A stretch of DNA of 64,000 nucleotides from assembly GCA_001897435.1 (NCBI GenBank), contig MKSV01000005.1:1-64000 (forward strand), written 5' to 3'. Shown here one piece after another: positions 55,576 through 64,000 of the stretch. How positions within the stretch are numbered: position 1 is the stretch's first letter; each line of letters opens with the position of its first letter. The position numbers and the translations under genes are program-made. The notes below the pieces were generated by a model. It had not been told where the DNA came from, did not search any database, and worked only from the letters and a program-made list of their open reading frames with translations. The stretch comes from Acidobacteriales bacterium 59-55 (GTDB lineage Bacteria; Acidobacteriota; Terriglobia; Terriglobales; Acidobacteriaceae).

Positions 55576-57162
55576 TTAATGTGCTCCGGCGGGGCCGCGG
55601 CCGGGCTTTACCTTCTTGAAGAGCCATACGACGACAATGCAGCCGAAGCTGAGCAGAGAGAGCCAGCGGAAGATGTCGACGTAGGCCCAGCTTAGTGCCT
55701 GGCGCTGGAGTTCGCGGTAGAGCATCGCCTCGGCCGGATGGGCGGCGTTGGCGTGGCCGAACCAGCCGGTAAGCGCGTGAGTGGTGGCGGCGAGACTGTT
55801 CTGGAAGTTCTGGCCGGTTTGCGGAACGGAGTTGGTGATGAAGTTCTGATGGACGTCGGCGCGCCGGACCAGCAGCGTGGAGGCGAGAGAGATGCCGATG
55901 GAGCCGCCGACGTTGCGCATGAGGTTGAAGAGACCGCTGGCGTTGCCGATCTGCTCGTTGCTCAATGTGCCGTAGGCGGCGGTGTTGATGGGCACGAAGA
56001 CAAAGCTGAGGCCGAATCCGGTGATGAGAATGGGCAGCAGCAGGGTTGTTGGCGAGATGTCGAGCGTGATGGAGCCGAAGTAGAGCGTAGTGAGTCCGAA
56101 GGTGAAGAAGCCGAAGGTGAGCAGGTAGCGCGGGTCGGCCCGGTTAGACAGATATCCGATGATAGGCATGCCGCAGATGGCCCCGATACCGCGCGGCGCG
56201 ACGACCAATCCCGCAGTGAAGGCGGTATAGCCAAGCAGTTCCTGATAGAAGAGCGGAAGCACGACCACGGTGGAGTAGATGGCGATGCCGAAGAGGAAGA
56301 TCAGCGTGGCGCCGATGGCGAAGTTGCGGTCCTTGAGAACCTTAAGATCGACCAGCGTATCCTTGTGCGACCAGGAGTGCCAGACAAAGTAGAGGAACGA
56401 GACGACGAGTGCGAGCGAGGCCCAACGAACCCAGGTGGCGGCGAACCAGTCGACTTCCTGTCCCTTGTCGAGGATGATCTGGAGGGCTCCGGTCCAGATG
56501 ACGAGCGCTGCGAATCCGTAACGGTCGAAGAAGGGCGCCTTCCTGTCCTTGATGTAGGACGGATCGTGGACGAAGCGGTTGATCATGTAGAGGGCGAGGA
56601 TGCCGATGGGAATATTGATGTAGAAGGCGTAGCGCCAGGAGTAGGTGTCGGTAAGCCAGCCGCCGAGGGTGGGGCCGAGGACAGGGGCGACGACGACTCC
56701 GAAGGCGAAGACGGCCATCGCGGCTCCGCGTTTTTTGGGCGGGAACGATTCGAGCAGGATGGCCTGCGAGAGCGGCTGCAGCGCTCCGCCGCCAGCGCCC
56801 TGAACGATGCGGGCGATCAACATGAAGGCGAGGGTGGGAGCAGCTCCGCAGGCAAAGCTGGAGATGGTAAAGATAAGGACACAGGACATGAGGAAGTTCT
56901 TGCGTCCGAATTTCAACGAGCACCAGTGGCTGGCAGGCAGGACGATAGCGTTGGCGACCAGGTAGCTGGTGAGAACCCAGGTGGCCTCGTCGGTAGTAGC
57001 CGAGAGCGAGCCGCCAATGTAGGGTAGAGCGACGGCCGCGATAGAGGTGTCGAGTACCTCCATGAAAGTAGCCAGCATGACGGCTGCGGCGATGAGCCAG
57101 GGATTGACTCCCTGGGTGACCTGGGCGGACTGGTCAAGCGGCGCTGTGGCGGATGCGGCCAT
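55576..57162 (-). CDS. DHA2-family MFS exporter (EmrB/QacA type)
   Basis: 528 residues, 14 predicted transmembrane helices. DHA2 motifs: LATFMEVLDTSIAAVALPYIGGSL, WVLTSYLVANAIVLPASHWCSLKFGRKN and RIVQGAGGGALQPLSQAIL; motif C-like GPTLGGWLTDTYSWRYAFYINIPIG marks an antiporter. Proton-driven export of drugs or other hydrophobic compounds is the family role. An EmrA-type adaptor or outer membrane channel gene is not adjacent in this window. Confidence 0.88.
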   Translation of the reverse strand: MAASATAPLDQSAQVTQGVNPWLIAAAVMLATFMEVLDTSIAAVALPYIGGSLSATTDEATWVLTSYLVANAIVLPASHWCSLKFGRKNFLMSCVLIFTISSFACGAAPTLAFMLIARIVQGAGGGALQPLSQAILLESFPPKKRGAAMAVFAFGVVVAPVLGPTLGGWLTDTYSWRYAFYINIPIGILALYMINRFVHDPSYIKDRKAPFFDRYGFAALVIWTGALQIILDKGQEVDWFAATWVRWASLALVVSFLYFVWHSWSHKDTLVDLKVLKDRNFAIGATLIFLFGIAIYSTVVVLPLFYQELLGYTAFTAGLVVAPRGIGAICGMPIIGYLSNRADPRYLLTFGFFTFGLTTLYFGSITLDISPTTLLLPILITGFGLSFVFVPINTAAYGTLSNEQIGNASGLFNLMRNVGGSIGISLASTLLVRRADVHQNFITNSVPQTGQNFQNSLAATTHALTGWFGHANAAHPAEAMLYRELQRQALSWAYVDIFRWLSLLSFGCIVVVWLFKKVKPGRGPAGAH

Positions 57163-57475
57163 TCGCTAATCTACATCCTTCGACGGTGTTTGGCGTAAAA
57201 AGCGCTCGGTTTGGGGAGAAGTAGTTCGTTTAAGCACACATAGTTAGAGGCGCGAACATGGTCCTTTGATGCAAAGTTTACTTGAGGGCGGCGCTGCATG
57301 ATGAGCTTCCCGTGAAAAACGATGCAGAATTTTCAAAGGAAAGCGGAGTCCTGAATCCGTCCCGCGATTGCCGTAGATGTTGGAGAGAAAAAACAACTGG
57401 CCATCCCCTGTAGATTATGTGGGATGGCCAGCCGGTTTTTTGTTCATGCTTTCGTTCAGGTCTTGGTTTCTCCCT
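57163..57475. other. Intergenic region of 313 bp
   Basis: Between the MFS gene (whose promoter is expected near 57163-57250, transcribed leftward) and the end of the arabinofuranosidase gene. It holds one strong hairpin (57398-57430). Nothing else recognisable; no ORF with export signal or conserved motif. Confidence 0.5.
57398..57430. terminator. Terminator after the arabinofuranosidase gene
   Basis: TGGCCATCCC (57398-57407) pairs with GGGATGGCCA (57421-57430). On the minus strand the stem is followed by AGTTGTTTTTTC, a T run, 46 bp after the GH51 stop; on the plus strand it is followed by GCCGGTTTTTTG, so it may work in both directions. Confidence 0.82.
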
Positions 57476-59377
57476 CTAGTCCAGATCAATGTCGAGAATC
57501 TGGATAGCGTAAGCCGGAACGGTGTGGGTGAAGGAAGAGGCGGCATTGGAGATTGAACTGACGACAGGGACGATCCGGGTGCGGTCGGTGATGGAGTTGG
57601 TCGCCTCCGGCGTGAGCGCGCTCAGCGTGGTGAGAGCAGCCTTGCTGTGGACGCCCTTCGCCCCGGAGAGGTCGATCTTGACGGCTTGCGGGTGAGATGA
57701 ACCGTTGACCAGCTTGACGATGACGCGATGGCGCTTCGAGTCGAGAGTTGCCGACTCGAAGAAACGCGGATTGGCGGCGTCGAGCCTGGCGTCGAGAATA
57801 TGGTCGCCGAGGTGCTCGTTGAACATGACCTGGGCGTAGTAGCTGGGCGAACCGTAGCTGTGGAGGGCATCGTAGCCGATCAGGTCACTGGGCCACTGCA
57901 TTCCTCCGGGGTTGACGTTGACGAACAGGGGAGCGTAGCTGGCGAGGACGATGATGTCGCTGTTGCGCTCCATGCCGGTCATCCAGGCGGCGTCGCCGAG
58001 AGCGGCACCGAAGTTGGAGGTGGGAGAGCCTTCGCGGGTGGCCCACTCGCCGACCATGATCTTGGGTCCGTTGCGATCGGTCTTGTCGTAGTGGTGGACG
58101 TCCTCAAAGAAGCCTTGGGCTGAACGATAGAAGTGGTCGTCGATGATGTCGGGGCGGATGCCGGTGACGGGTGCGGTGGCGATGATTTGCAGATTGGGAT
58201 AGGCGGCCTTGATGGCCTTGTAGAACTGGGCGTAGCGTCCGCTGTAGCTGCCGGATTTATCGAACCAGTCCTCGTTGCCGACCTCGATGTAGTTGAGCTT
58301 GAACGGCTCGGGATGACCGTCCTTGGCGCGGATGGCTCCCCACTTGGTGGAGGTGCTGCCTGTGGCGTACTCGATCTCGTCGAGGGCATCCTGAACATAG
58401 GGTTCAAGGGCGGGGCCGGGATCGACGTGCTCCTGGCGCATGGAGTAGCCGGCATACACGGCTAGCAGAGGCTGCATGTGCAGGTCTTCACACCAGTTGA
58501 AGAATTCGAGCAGACCGAGACCGTCGGAGGAGTGGTAGTTCCAAGGGCTGGGATGGGTGGGGCGGTCGACCTGCGAGCCGATGGTCTTCTTCCACTCGTA
58601 GCGCTCGTTGATATGGTCGCCTTCGAGGTAATTGCCGCCGGGGAAACGCAGAAAGGCGGGATGCATGGCGGCGAGCTTCTCCATCAGATCGACGCGGTTG
58701 CCGTTGGCACGGTTCTTATAAGTCGGCGGGAAGAGGGAGACGAGCGAGAACCAGGCGGTTCCGGGATGGTCGACCGAGAGCGTGAGATGGTTGGCGGCAG
58801 AGGCGATGACGGAGCCGGTCTTGAGCGTGTACTCGTAGCGCTTCCATTCGCTGCTGAGGGCCGGAACGGTGGCGGTGGCGGCGACGGCTCCCGTGTTGTC
58901 GTTGATGAGTCGAACTGTCACGGCGCCGATGCCGGCGCTGTCAGCCTTGGCGTAGAAGGAGCCCTTGTATTGCGTGGACGGACGGACGGCGATACCCCAG
59001 AAGCCTCCGTTGACGATGCCGGCCTCGGACTTCGGGGCGGCGCTCTCGACCGTTAGCTTGAGGCTGAGAGGCAGTGCCTCGCTGGGGCCGGTGGTCTTGT
59101 CGATCGCCATGGCGGCGCGTGCATTGCCATTCTGCAGGATGGTCCAGCCTGCGGTGCTGGGACCGCGGTTGGTCTGGAAGGTGCGGTTGCTCACCAGTTC
59201 GGCATAGAGGCCGCCATCATAGGAGTAGTTGATCTCTTCCGTCATGAGGCCGTAGAGGGTGGGACTGACGGCGGCGATGGGCTTGGCAGTGTCGATGGTA
59301 AGCGTAGCGGGCTGCTGGGCGAGGAGGGCAAGCGGCAGGCCGACGAGGAAGACGGCAGCAAGTTTTTCGAAGCGCAT
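57476..59377 (-). CDS. Alpha-L-arabinofuranosidase, GH51 family, exported
   Basis: 633 residues with a signal peptide (MRFEKLAAVFLVGLPLALLAQ). A carbohydrate-binding-like beta region (about 75-215) precedes a TIM barrel (RFPGGNYLEGDHINERYEWK, about 244-263) and a C-terminal beta sandwich. The acid/base Glu is in YIEVGNEDW (Glu369) and the nucleophile in IMVGEWATREG (Glu444), both intact. It removes arabinose from plant arabinoxylan or arabinan in the periplasm or outside the cell, with retention of configuration. Not part of a visible polysaccharide locus. Confidence 0.9.
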   Translation of the reverse strand: MRFEKLAAVFLVGLPLALLAQQPATLTIDTAKPIAAVSPTLYGLMTEEINYSYDGGLYAELVSNRTFQTNRGPSTAGWTILQNGNARAAMAIDKTTGPSEALPLSLKLTVESAAPKSEAGIVNGGFWGIAVRPSTQYKGSFYAKADSAGIGAVTVRLINDNTGAVAATATVPALSSEWKRYEYTLKTGSVIASAANHLTLSVDHPGTAWFSLVSLFPPTYKNRANGNRVDLMEKLAAMHPAFLRFPGGNYLEGDHINERYEWKKTIGSQVDRPTHPSPWNYHSSDGLGLLEFFNWCEDLHMQPLLAVYAGYSMRQEHVDPGPALEPYVQDALDEIEYATGSTSTKWGAIRAKDGHPEPFKLNYIEVGNEDWFDKSGSYSGRYAQFYKAIKAAYPNLQIIATAPVTGIRPDIIDDHFYRSAQGFFEDVHHYDKTDRNGPKIMVGEWATREGSPTSNFGAALGDAAWMTGMERNSDIIVLASYAPLFVNVNPGGMQWPSDLIGYDALHSYGSPSYYAQVMFNEHLGDHILDARLDAANPRFFESATLDSKRHRVIVKLVNGSSHPQAVKIDLSGAKGVHSKAALTTLSALTPEATNSITDRTRIVPVVSSISNAASSFTHTVPAYAIQILDIDLD

Positions 59378-59509
59378 GGATGATCGTCCTTCTTACGGGT
59401 AATAGATAGCGGGCAAAATCTTTAGAGATTGAGAGAACGTTTACTTTCTGGTGCACAACGATGCTAACCGAAGAAGAAGACTTCTGGCTTGCAGATGCGC
59501 CAATTCGGA

Positions 59510-60157
59510 TTAATTAATCGCCGGGTCGCGGGGAAGAAATTGGGAGGAGGGAAAGCCGTTGAAGCGGAGGATGAGACAGTTTCGTGCCTCGCCGATGTAG
59601 AGAGCGGCTTCGCGGAAGATGCTGTATTCGGGAGGCCAGTGGGCGGCGTGGGTGCGCCAGTTAATATAGAGGCCGGGTTGGTCGACGTTAAGGGTGTTGA
59701 CGATCAGGGCGGCGCGGGGGAGATGGCTGGGAGAACTGACGATTTCGGCCGAGTTCCAGCCGTGGTCGTGCATGATGCGGGCCGAATAGTAGATGTTCTG
59801 GATGGTGTTGTGGGCCTGGACATCTTCGAGAATCGCCGATGCCGGCACACCCTGGCTTCGGGCCAGTTGCGCCATGACATCGGCTTCAATGTATTGATTA
59901 TGGGCAGAGGTGCCGGACATGATGATGTATGGGGCAACTCCAGCTTTGTACTCGCGGACAGCTTCGAGGACGCGTTCGCGCTGCTCGGGCGTGGGGGTGC
60001 CGTCGGAGTTGGCGGGATAACCGAGGACGATGATCGCATCGAAGCGGGTGGCGGCAGTATTGTGCGTGGGGATGGTGAGATAGACCCCTGCCGTAAGCAG
60101 TGCGATGGCAAAGACAACTGCGAAGAGGTAGAAGAGCACTCGGTTGAGGAGCTTCAC
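59510..60157 (-). CDS. YdcF-family (DUF218) membrane-anchored protein
   Basis: 215 residues: an N-terminal anchor (VLFYLFAVVFAIALLTAGVYL, about 7-27) and a DUF218 domain with FDAIIVLGYPANSDGTP, PYIIMSGTSAHNQYIEADVMAQ, ILEDVQAHNTIQNIYYSARIM and VSSPSHLPRAALI. The family includes ElyC/SanA/YdcF, linked to envelope integrity, but the reaction is unclear. It lies downstream of DUF3106 and the sigma/anti-sigma genes in the same direction. Confidence 0.82.
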   Translation of the reverse strand: MKLLNRVLFYLFAVVFAIALLTAGVYLTIPTHNTAATRFDAIIVLGYPANSDGTPTPEQRERVLEAVREYKAGVAPYIIMSGTSAHNQYIEADVMAQLARSQGVPASAILEDVQAHNTIQNIYYSARIMHDHGWNSAEIVSSPSHLPRAALIVNTLNVDQPGLYINWRTHAAHWPPEYSIFREAALYIGEARNCLILRFNGFPSSQFLPRDPAIN

Positions 60158-60250
60158 GAGATAAGGGTATCAGGCGAGGGCTCGCCTGCCTGAGCAATTC
60201 TGCCTCGGAATGCCTGGGCGGCATTCACCTCGATGTCTGAATAACGCGCT

Positions 60251-60994
60251 TTATCTGTTGGGCGGAGCGCCTCCACCCTGCTGCGGAGAGGGCAGGTAGG
60301 GTTCGACGGTGAGCAGGTCGGAGAGAGTTCTGCGCTCCTGATCGGAGAACTGCCCGCGAAAACGATTGGAATTGAGAACGGATTGCTGCTGCGACGGAGG
60401 AACCGAGCGAAGTTCGCGGAAGGCCTGGGCGACGGCACGACGGCGGTCATCGGGCAGGACCCCGAGCTGATGCATGGCACCGCGCCATTGCTGCCGCTGT
60501 GGCGGCGTTAGACGCTCGATCGCTTCATTGCGTTCAATCAGTCTCCGGCGTTGTTCCGGAGGCATATTGTTGAGCTGGGTCAGACGGTTGCGCAGATGCT
60601 GCTGGGTCTGGGGCGGAAGCCGGCGAAAGCCCGGCTCATTGCCCAGGGCTCGCTGCTGCTGGTCGAGCGGGAGATTGCCGTGGCGGCTCATCCACTGCTC
60701 AAGGTGTTCCTGCTGTCCCGATCCACGGCGTCCCTCATTCGGCATCCGCTGTCCCGGGTTGGGACGGGGTGGTGCCTGATTCCTCCCCTGATCTCTCATA
60801 GGCCTTTGCATCTGCCGCTGCTCGCGTTGCGAACCTTGCTCGCGCCTAGAACCGCGATCGGGCGGCGCCGCGAGCGACGGCACGGCCGTCATGAGGATCA
60901 GCGCAAGTGCCGATTGGAAGAGGCCTCGGGATTTGACTGAAAAGAGCATGGCTGTCAGGCGAGGGCTGTAAAACTTGTGCGTCGGCGAACTCAT
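60251..60994 (-). CDS. DUF3106 protein, exported
   Basis: 247 residues from ATG 60994 (ATG 60949, nearer the signal peptide, is an alternative). Signal sequence GLFQSALALILMTAVPSLA, then an Arg/Gln/Pro-rich stretch (about 42-95) and the DUF3106 helical repeats (WMSRHGNLPLDQQQRALGN, LPPQTQQHLRNRLTQLNNMPPEQRR, LTPPQRQQWRGA, LRSVPPSQQQSVLNSNRF). The motif LPP-x-QQ-x3-L is characteristic. Function unknown; the position after an anti-sigma factor gene suggests the same regulon. Confidence 0.8.
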   Translation of the reverse strand: MSSPTHKFYSPRLTAMLFSVKSRGLFQSALALILMTAVPSLAAPPDRGSRREQGSQREQRQMQRPMRDQGRNQAPPRPNPGQRMPNEGRRGSGQQEHLEQWMSRHGNLPLDQQQRALGNEPGFRRLPPQTQQHLRNRLTQLNNMPPEQRRRLIERNEAIERLTPPQRQQWRGAMHQLGVLPDDRRRAVAQAFRELRSVPPSQQQSVLNSNRFRGQFSDQERRTLSDLLTVEPYLPSPQQGGGAPPNR

Positions 60995-61056
60995 AGCCTG
61001 GGCAAGATGATTATGCTTTATTCTCCTCCATCATAAACACAGGGAAATACGTGGAG

Positions 61057-61572
61057 TTAGCTTCTGGGAGGCGTGGCGACGACGCTGTCTATGCTGGACG
61101 AACCGTCGTCCTGAAGGAGCAGGCTCATTGTTTGCAGCGCCTGGTCATTCTTGTCGAGAATCTGCAGGTCATTCACCGTGGCGGAGACAGGCGCCTTGTC
61201 CGGATAGGGAAATCCGGAGAGGTCTGCAAAGGTTCCACCGGCTACCAGAAGAACGAGAGCAAGCGCACCTGCGACTACCGGGCGAAACTGCCGGCCGGTA
61301 TTGAAGAGAAGGCGGCTTCTCATACGCTCAAACCATCCGGCAGCGGGGAGGGCCTGCTCTTCGCGCAGGCGGACGGCCAGCTTCTGGTCGAAATAAGGCG
61401 ACGGCTCCGGCGCCTGCCAGCTATCGAGCAGCGTAAAGGTGGCTTCGAGTGACTGGAACTCCTCGTTGCAGGCAGGGCAGGACTTCAAATGCTCGCGAAC
61501 GCTGGCATTGGACGGCGCAGCCGGATCGAGCAGGAGTTCGGGAAGAGCGGATTTGTAGTCGTGGCAGATCAT
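61057..61572 (-). CDS. Anti-sigma factor with zinc-finger domain
   Basis: 171 residues. N-terminal zinc anti-sigma domain with H-x3-C-x2-C (HLKSCPAC, about 28-35) and an upstream Cys/His near the start (MICHDYKS), then a transmembrane helix (VVAGALALVLLVAGGTFADL, about 100-120) and a periplasmic tail. It would hold the sigma factor encoded immediately upstream at the membrane. It starts 84 bp after the sigma stop. Confidence 0.83.
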   Translation of the reverse strand: MICHDYKSALPELLLDPAAPSNASVREHLKSCPACNEEFQSLEATFTLLDSWQAPEPSPYFDQKLAVRLREEQALPAAGWFERMRSRLLFNTGRQFRPVVAGALALVLLVAGGTFADLSGFPYPDKAPVSATVNDLQILDKNDQALQTMSLLLQDDGSSSIDSVVATPPRS

Positions 61573-61656
61573 GATGACCTTTCCAATGGTTCGTTTCTTA
61601 CTTTCTTACTTGAGCGCGTCGAATCAATGCCATGCGCGCCTTTGTATTCCTGATAC

Positions 61657-62439
61657 CTAAATAAAAGACTTCAGTTTGTCCCGCAAGGTTTGGTACGCGC
61701 GGAAGAGTAAAGATTTCGTGGCAGACTCGCTCAGCTTGAGCACGTCGCCGATCTGTTTGTAGTCCATGCCCTCGTATTTATGCATGAGGACGGCCATGCG
61801 TTGTCGTTCGGGCAGCGCGAGAACATGCTGCCGGATAGCGTTGAGGCGTTCGCGGCGAAGAAGATTGGCTTCAGCGCTGGGCGTCGCATCAGCCACGTCC
61901 GGCGTCATGCCGGTCTCGGAGTCGGTCTCGTCCAGATACACCATGGAGGCGGCACGCTCATGCCGGGTATCCCGGGCATGGTTGACACCGAGGTTGGTGG
62001 CAATGCGATAGAGCCATGTGCTGAATCGTGCTTCAGCCCGATAAGTTGCGCGGGAGCGGTAGACGCGGAGGAAGACCTCCTGGGCAAGCTCTTCGGCGAC
62101 CGCCTGGTTATGCACCATGCGATACATGAAATGAATGATTGGCTTGCGATACTTCTGGATGAGAAAGTCGAACCCGGCCATATCGCCGTCACGCAGCGCA
62201 AGCATGATGGCGGCATCGTCCATCTGACTGAAATTGCCGGAGAAACGACGAACTTCGGCGGTCTGGAGTCCTTCGAGAAGCCTCGGGTTGATTGCCAAGG
62301 TAGCCATGTCATCCTTAACCCCGTCTTCGTCCGCAGGTTGCGCTTCCGCATCAAATTCCGGCAAACTCTCTTCCGCTCTTCCGGTGTCGGGTGAGCCCAG
62401 GGAACTGGAAGGGTCGCGGTGGGGAGGGATAGCGGGCAT
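61657..62439 (-). CDS. ECF-type RNA polymerase sigma factor
   Basis: 260 residues from ATG 62439; ATG 62307 (MATLAINPRLLEG) is an alternative start. Region 2 reads DMAGFDFLIQKYRKPIIHFMYRM...AEELAQEVFLRVYR...FSTWLYRIATNLGVNHARD, and region 4 LPERQRMAVLMHKYEGMDYKQIGDVLKLSESATKSLLFRAYQTLRDKL. No region 1 or 3, as in ECF sigmas; the N-terminal 45 residues are acidic and Pro-rich, unlike usual ECF factors. Followed by its anti-sigma gene; likely responds to envelope stress. Confidence 0.88.
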   Translation of the reverse strand: MPAIPPHRDPSSSLGSPDTGRAEESLPEFDAEAQPADEDGVKDDMATLAINPRLLEGLQTAEVRRFSGNFSQMDDAAIMLALRDGDMAGFDFLIQKYRKPIIHFMYRMVHNQAVAEELAQEVFLRVYRSRATYRAEARFSTWLYRIATNLGVNHARDTRHERAASMVYLDETDSETGMTPDVADATPSAEANLLRRERLNAIRQHVLALPERQRMAVLMHKYEGMDYKQIGDVLKLSESATKSLLFRAYQTLRDKLKSFI

Positions 62440-62605
62440 GCGCTGGGTTATTGTACCGCCGGATGGGGTTCTGAAGCAGTGAGTTGCGAGCCTGAATGAC
62501 TCTCCCCAAAGCTTCGGGCAATATGCATGGCTGGCGACGGGAACAGATGATATTCTTGACAAACAGACTCGCCGGAAGGGGTTCAGGTTACTTCTGCTGC
62601 GATTC

Positions 62606-62680
62606 GGGCGCATAACTCAGCGGTAGAGTGCCACCTTCACACGGTGGAAGTCGTAGGTTCGAATCCTGCTGTGCCCACCA
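62606..62680 (+). tRNA. tRNA-Val (anticodon CAC)
   Basis: 75 nt with the CCA end encoded. The acceptor arm GGGCGCA pairs with TGTGCCC (one G-T wobble), the anticodon arm is CCACC-TTCACAC-GGTGG with anticodon CAC, and the T arm holds GGTTCGAATCC. It reads valine GTG codons. Integrase gene ends 5 bp beyond its 3' end. Confidence 0.93.
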
Positions 62681-64000
62681 TCAAATCAACAACTTACAGG
62701 TGGTGCCACTGAAAAGTTTGTGGCATTTTGTGGCAAATCCACAAAAGACTGTTTTTCAGACTCTTTCTCCTCCCCTCCTTTCGTCAACATCAGGTACACC
62801 GATCCGACCATCTGCTGGACGCTTGCCGGCAACGCCTGCATGTATTCGTTGGCCGTGGTGTCGGGCCGCGAATGCCGCAGGTGCGCTTGGATGTCCTTCA
62901 CCGAACCCATGCTCTGGGCTTGGGTCGCCATCGTCCGGCGGAGAATCTGGAAGTTCAGCCGCTCGATTCCCAGCGCGTCCGCCAAAGGCTTGAGGACCCG
63001 GAACCGGTAATTGGCGGAATCCAGAATGCCGCCGTCCGCGTTGGGGAAGATGAAGTCGTCGGGCGATACGTCCCCACACTCGACCTTCCATGCTCGGAGT
63101 TCGTCAGTGAGTCCTTCCGGAAGGTGGACTTTTGTCAGGCTTCCAGGAGTCTTGCCATACGGCCGAAGTTTGCGCCGATAGACGGTCTCGGTGATGAACA
63201 ACGTATTGTCACCATCGAACGAGCGCCAACGGAGAGCGAACAGCTCGCTCGGGCGAAGCGCCTCCGTCATATCCAACGCCAGCAGAAGGCGGTCTCTCCG
63301 GGCGGCAATCGCCAGAATCGACCACATCTGCTCCCAGGTCAGAACCCGCTTGTCCTTGGGCCGAAGATTTTTGGGAGTCTTCAGCTTGCGGGTTGGGTCC
63401 TTCGCGAGAAACTCCTGCTCGATGGCCTCGTCGAAGATTGACTTCAAGTACGACCGTGCCTGTTTGACCCGATCCTGACAATAGCGTTCCGCAAGCGCGT
63501 TCAGATGCGTCTGCAGCACGAACTTGTCGAGCACGTCCATCGGATAAGGGCCGAACTTGTCGATGAGGTCCATTTCAATCTGGTCCATCTTCGTCACTGC
63601 CGTTTCTGGTCGCCAGTCTCCCTGCCGTAGCGGAAAGTAGCGGTTGCGGACAAACCACTCGAAGGTGACCGAGCTGTCTTTCAGCACTCTGCCTTCGGGG
63701 ACCTGCCCATTGCGTTTGGTGATCTCCTCTCGCAGCGCGTTCCGCGCTTTGAGCTTGTTCATCTGCGTCTTGAGGCCAAGTCGAATCGGGATTTTTTTGA
63801 CCCGCTCCTCATTGGTCTCTGGATCAAGTACCGTCTCGCGGTAGTACCCGTACCAGTATTTGCCGCGAATCGACACCCATCCCGTCTGGTGCGATTTACC
63901 CATGATTCCTCTGTTTCTGCGGGGAGACAGTGGGCACCCTCTATTTTAGACGGCGCGCCGACGTAGTGCTGTCAACCGTTCGTGTTCGTCGATGAACATT
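62681..64000. mobile_element. Left end of a putative integrated element at tRNA-Val
   Basis: The tRNA 3' end abuts an integrase gene oriented toward it, the standard arrangement of an element inserted in a tRNA gene with attL near the tRNA 3' end. The right end and the second att copy lie outside the window, so size and cargo are unknown. The integrase sequence is GC-rich like the host. Confidence 0.55.
62686..63903 (-). CDS. Tyrosine recombinase/integrase next to tRNA-Val
   Basis: 405 residues. N-terminal SAM-like core-binding domain (about 75-175), catalytic domain from about 185. Catalytic residues: first Arg in EALRPSELFALRW (Arg217), the box-II Arg in FQILRRTM (Arg322), His in AHLRHSRPDTT (His344) and the Tyr nucleophile in TANEYMQALP (Tyr354). 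The position of the first box-II His (H-x-x-R) is Gln319, a departure from the usual motif. It ends 5 bp from the tRNA-Val gene and points toward it, typical of tRNA-site integrases. ATG 63903 is 97 bp from the window edge. Confidence 0.9.
   Translation of the reverse strand: MGKSHQTGWVSIRGKYWYGYYRETVLDPETNEERVKKIPIRLGLKTQMNKLKARNALREEITKRNGQVPEGRVLKDSSVTFEWFVRNRYFPLRQGDWRPETAVTKMDQIEMDLIDKFGPYPMDVLDKFVLQTHLNALAERYCQDRVKQARSYLKSIFDEAIEQEFLAKDPTRKLKTPKNLRPKDKRVLTWEQMWSILAIAARRDRLLLALDMTEALRPSELFALRWRSFDGDNTLFITETVYRRKLRPYGKTPGSLTKVHLPEGLTDELRAWKVECGDVSPDDFIFPNADGGILDSANYRFRVLKPLADALGIERLNFQILRRTMATQAQSMGSVKDIQAHLRHSRPDTTANEYMQALPASVQQMVGSVYLMLTKGGEEKESEKQSFVDLPQNATNFSVAPPVSC

Noticed and set aside
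55738..57027. 429-codon plus-strand open frame opposite the MFS exporter
   Set aside because: Low-complexity Glu/Asp/Gly/Arg composition, a shadow of the minus-strand membrane protein.

Overview
The window reads as a single contiguous stretch of a chromosome from a GC-rich (roughly 60 percent) Gram-negative bacterium, most likely an Acidobacteriota of the Terriglobales/Acidobacteriaceae type (Edaphobacter, Granulicella or Terriglobus relatives). This rests on gene content and style: a choice-of-anchor-D/ASPM-SPD-2-Hydin lipoprotein, an HspR-regulated dnaK/dnaJ neighbourhood, a large leu-ilv operon interleaved with exported hypothetical proteins, GT21/GT39 glycosyltransferase pairs, DUF3106, a GH51 arabinofuranosidase and palindromic repeats built on cggctttagccg. 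The assignment is inference; no 16S gene is present.

Layout. 1-4.9 kb: a truncated lipoprotein gene, an L-2-hydroxyglutarate oxidase gene and a sigma-54-type activator, separated by two AT-richer gene-free stretches of about 600 bp. 5.1-7.2 kb: a family 5-type uracil-DNA glycosylase and a membrane-anchored aldose-epimerase-like protein. 7.4-13.8 kb: the protein quality control block tig-clpP-clpX-lon, with nested palindromic repeats on both sides of lon. 14.0-25.8 kb (minus strand): one long branched-chain amino acid locus transcribed leuA-leuB-(59-aa membrane protein)-(226-aa exported protein)-leuC-leuD-ilvD-ilvB-(two paralogous exported proteins)-ilvN-ilvC, headed by a divergent LysR regulator with a clear palindrome between them. 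26-28.8 kb: small envelope proteins. 29-34.9 kb: dnaK, nei-like glycosylase, dnaJ, DUF2945, hspR, gdx, with a HAIR-like site ahead of dnaK. 34.9-41.6 kb: two tandem GT21 glycosyltransferases facing two GT39 glycosyltransferases. 41.7-47 kb: Ppx/GppA-HD, SixA, 6-phosphogluconate dehydrogenase, small membrane proteins, ErpA. 47.2-55.5 kb: type IV pilus/type II secretion assembly genes (pilC, pilB, pilM, pilN, pilO, pilP, a pseudopilin) interrupted by a Phd/VapC toxin-antitoxin pair and an HdeD gene. 55.6-62.4 kb: a DHA2 exporter, GH51 arabinofuranosidase, a YdcF protein, DUF3106, anti-sigma and ECF sigma factors. 62.6-64 kb: tRNA-Val(CAC) with a tyrosine recombinase gene ending only 5 bp from the tRNA 3' end, which is the likely left edge of an integrated element running off the window.

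The most unusual material is the set of four non-biosynthetic exported or membrane genes embedded, often with 1-4 bp overlaps, inside the leu-ilv operon. One of them begins with a 13-codon near-copy of the start of ilvN. A LeuA without its regulatory domain, a His-alternating trigger factor N-terminus, a HAIR-like operator at dnaK and the palindromic repeats around lon are further points of interest. No CRISPR array, prophage structural genes or complete insertion sequence was seen.
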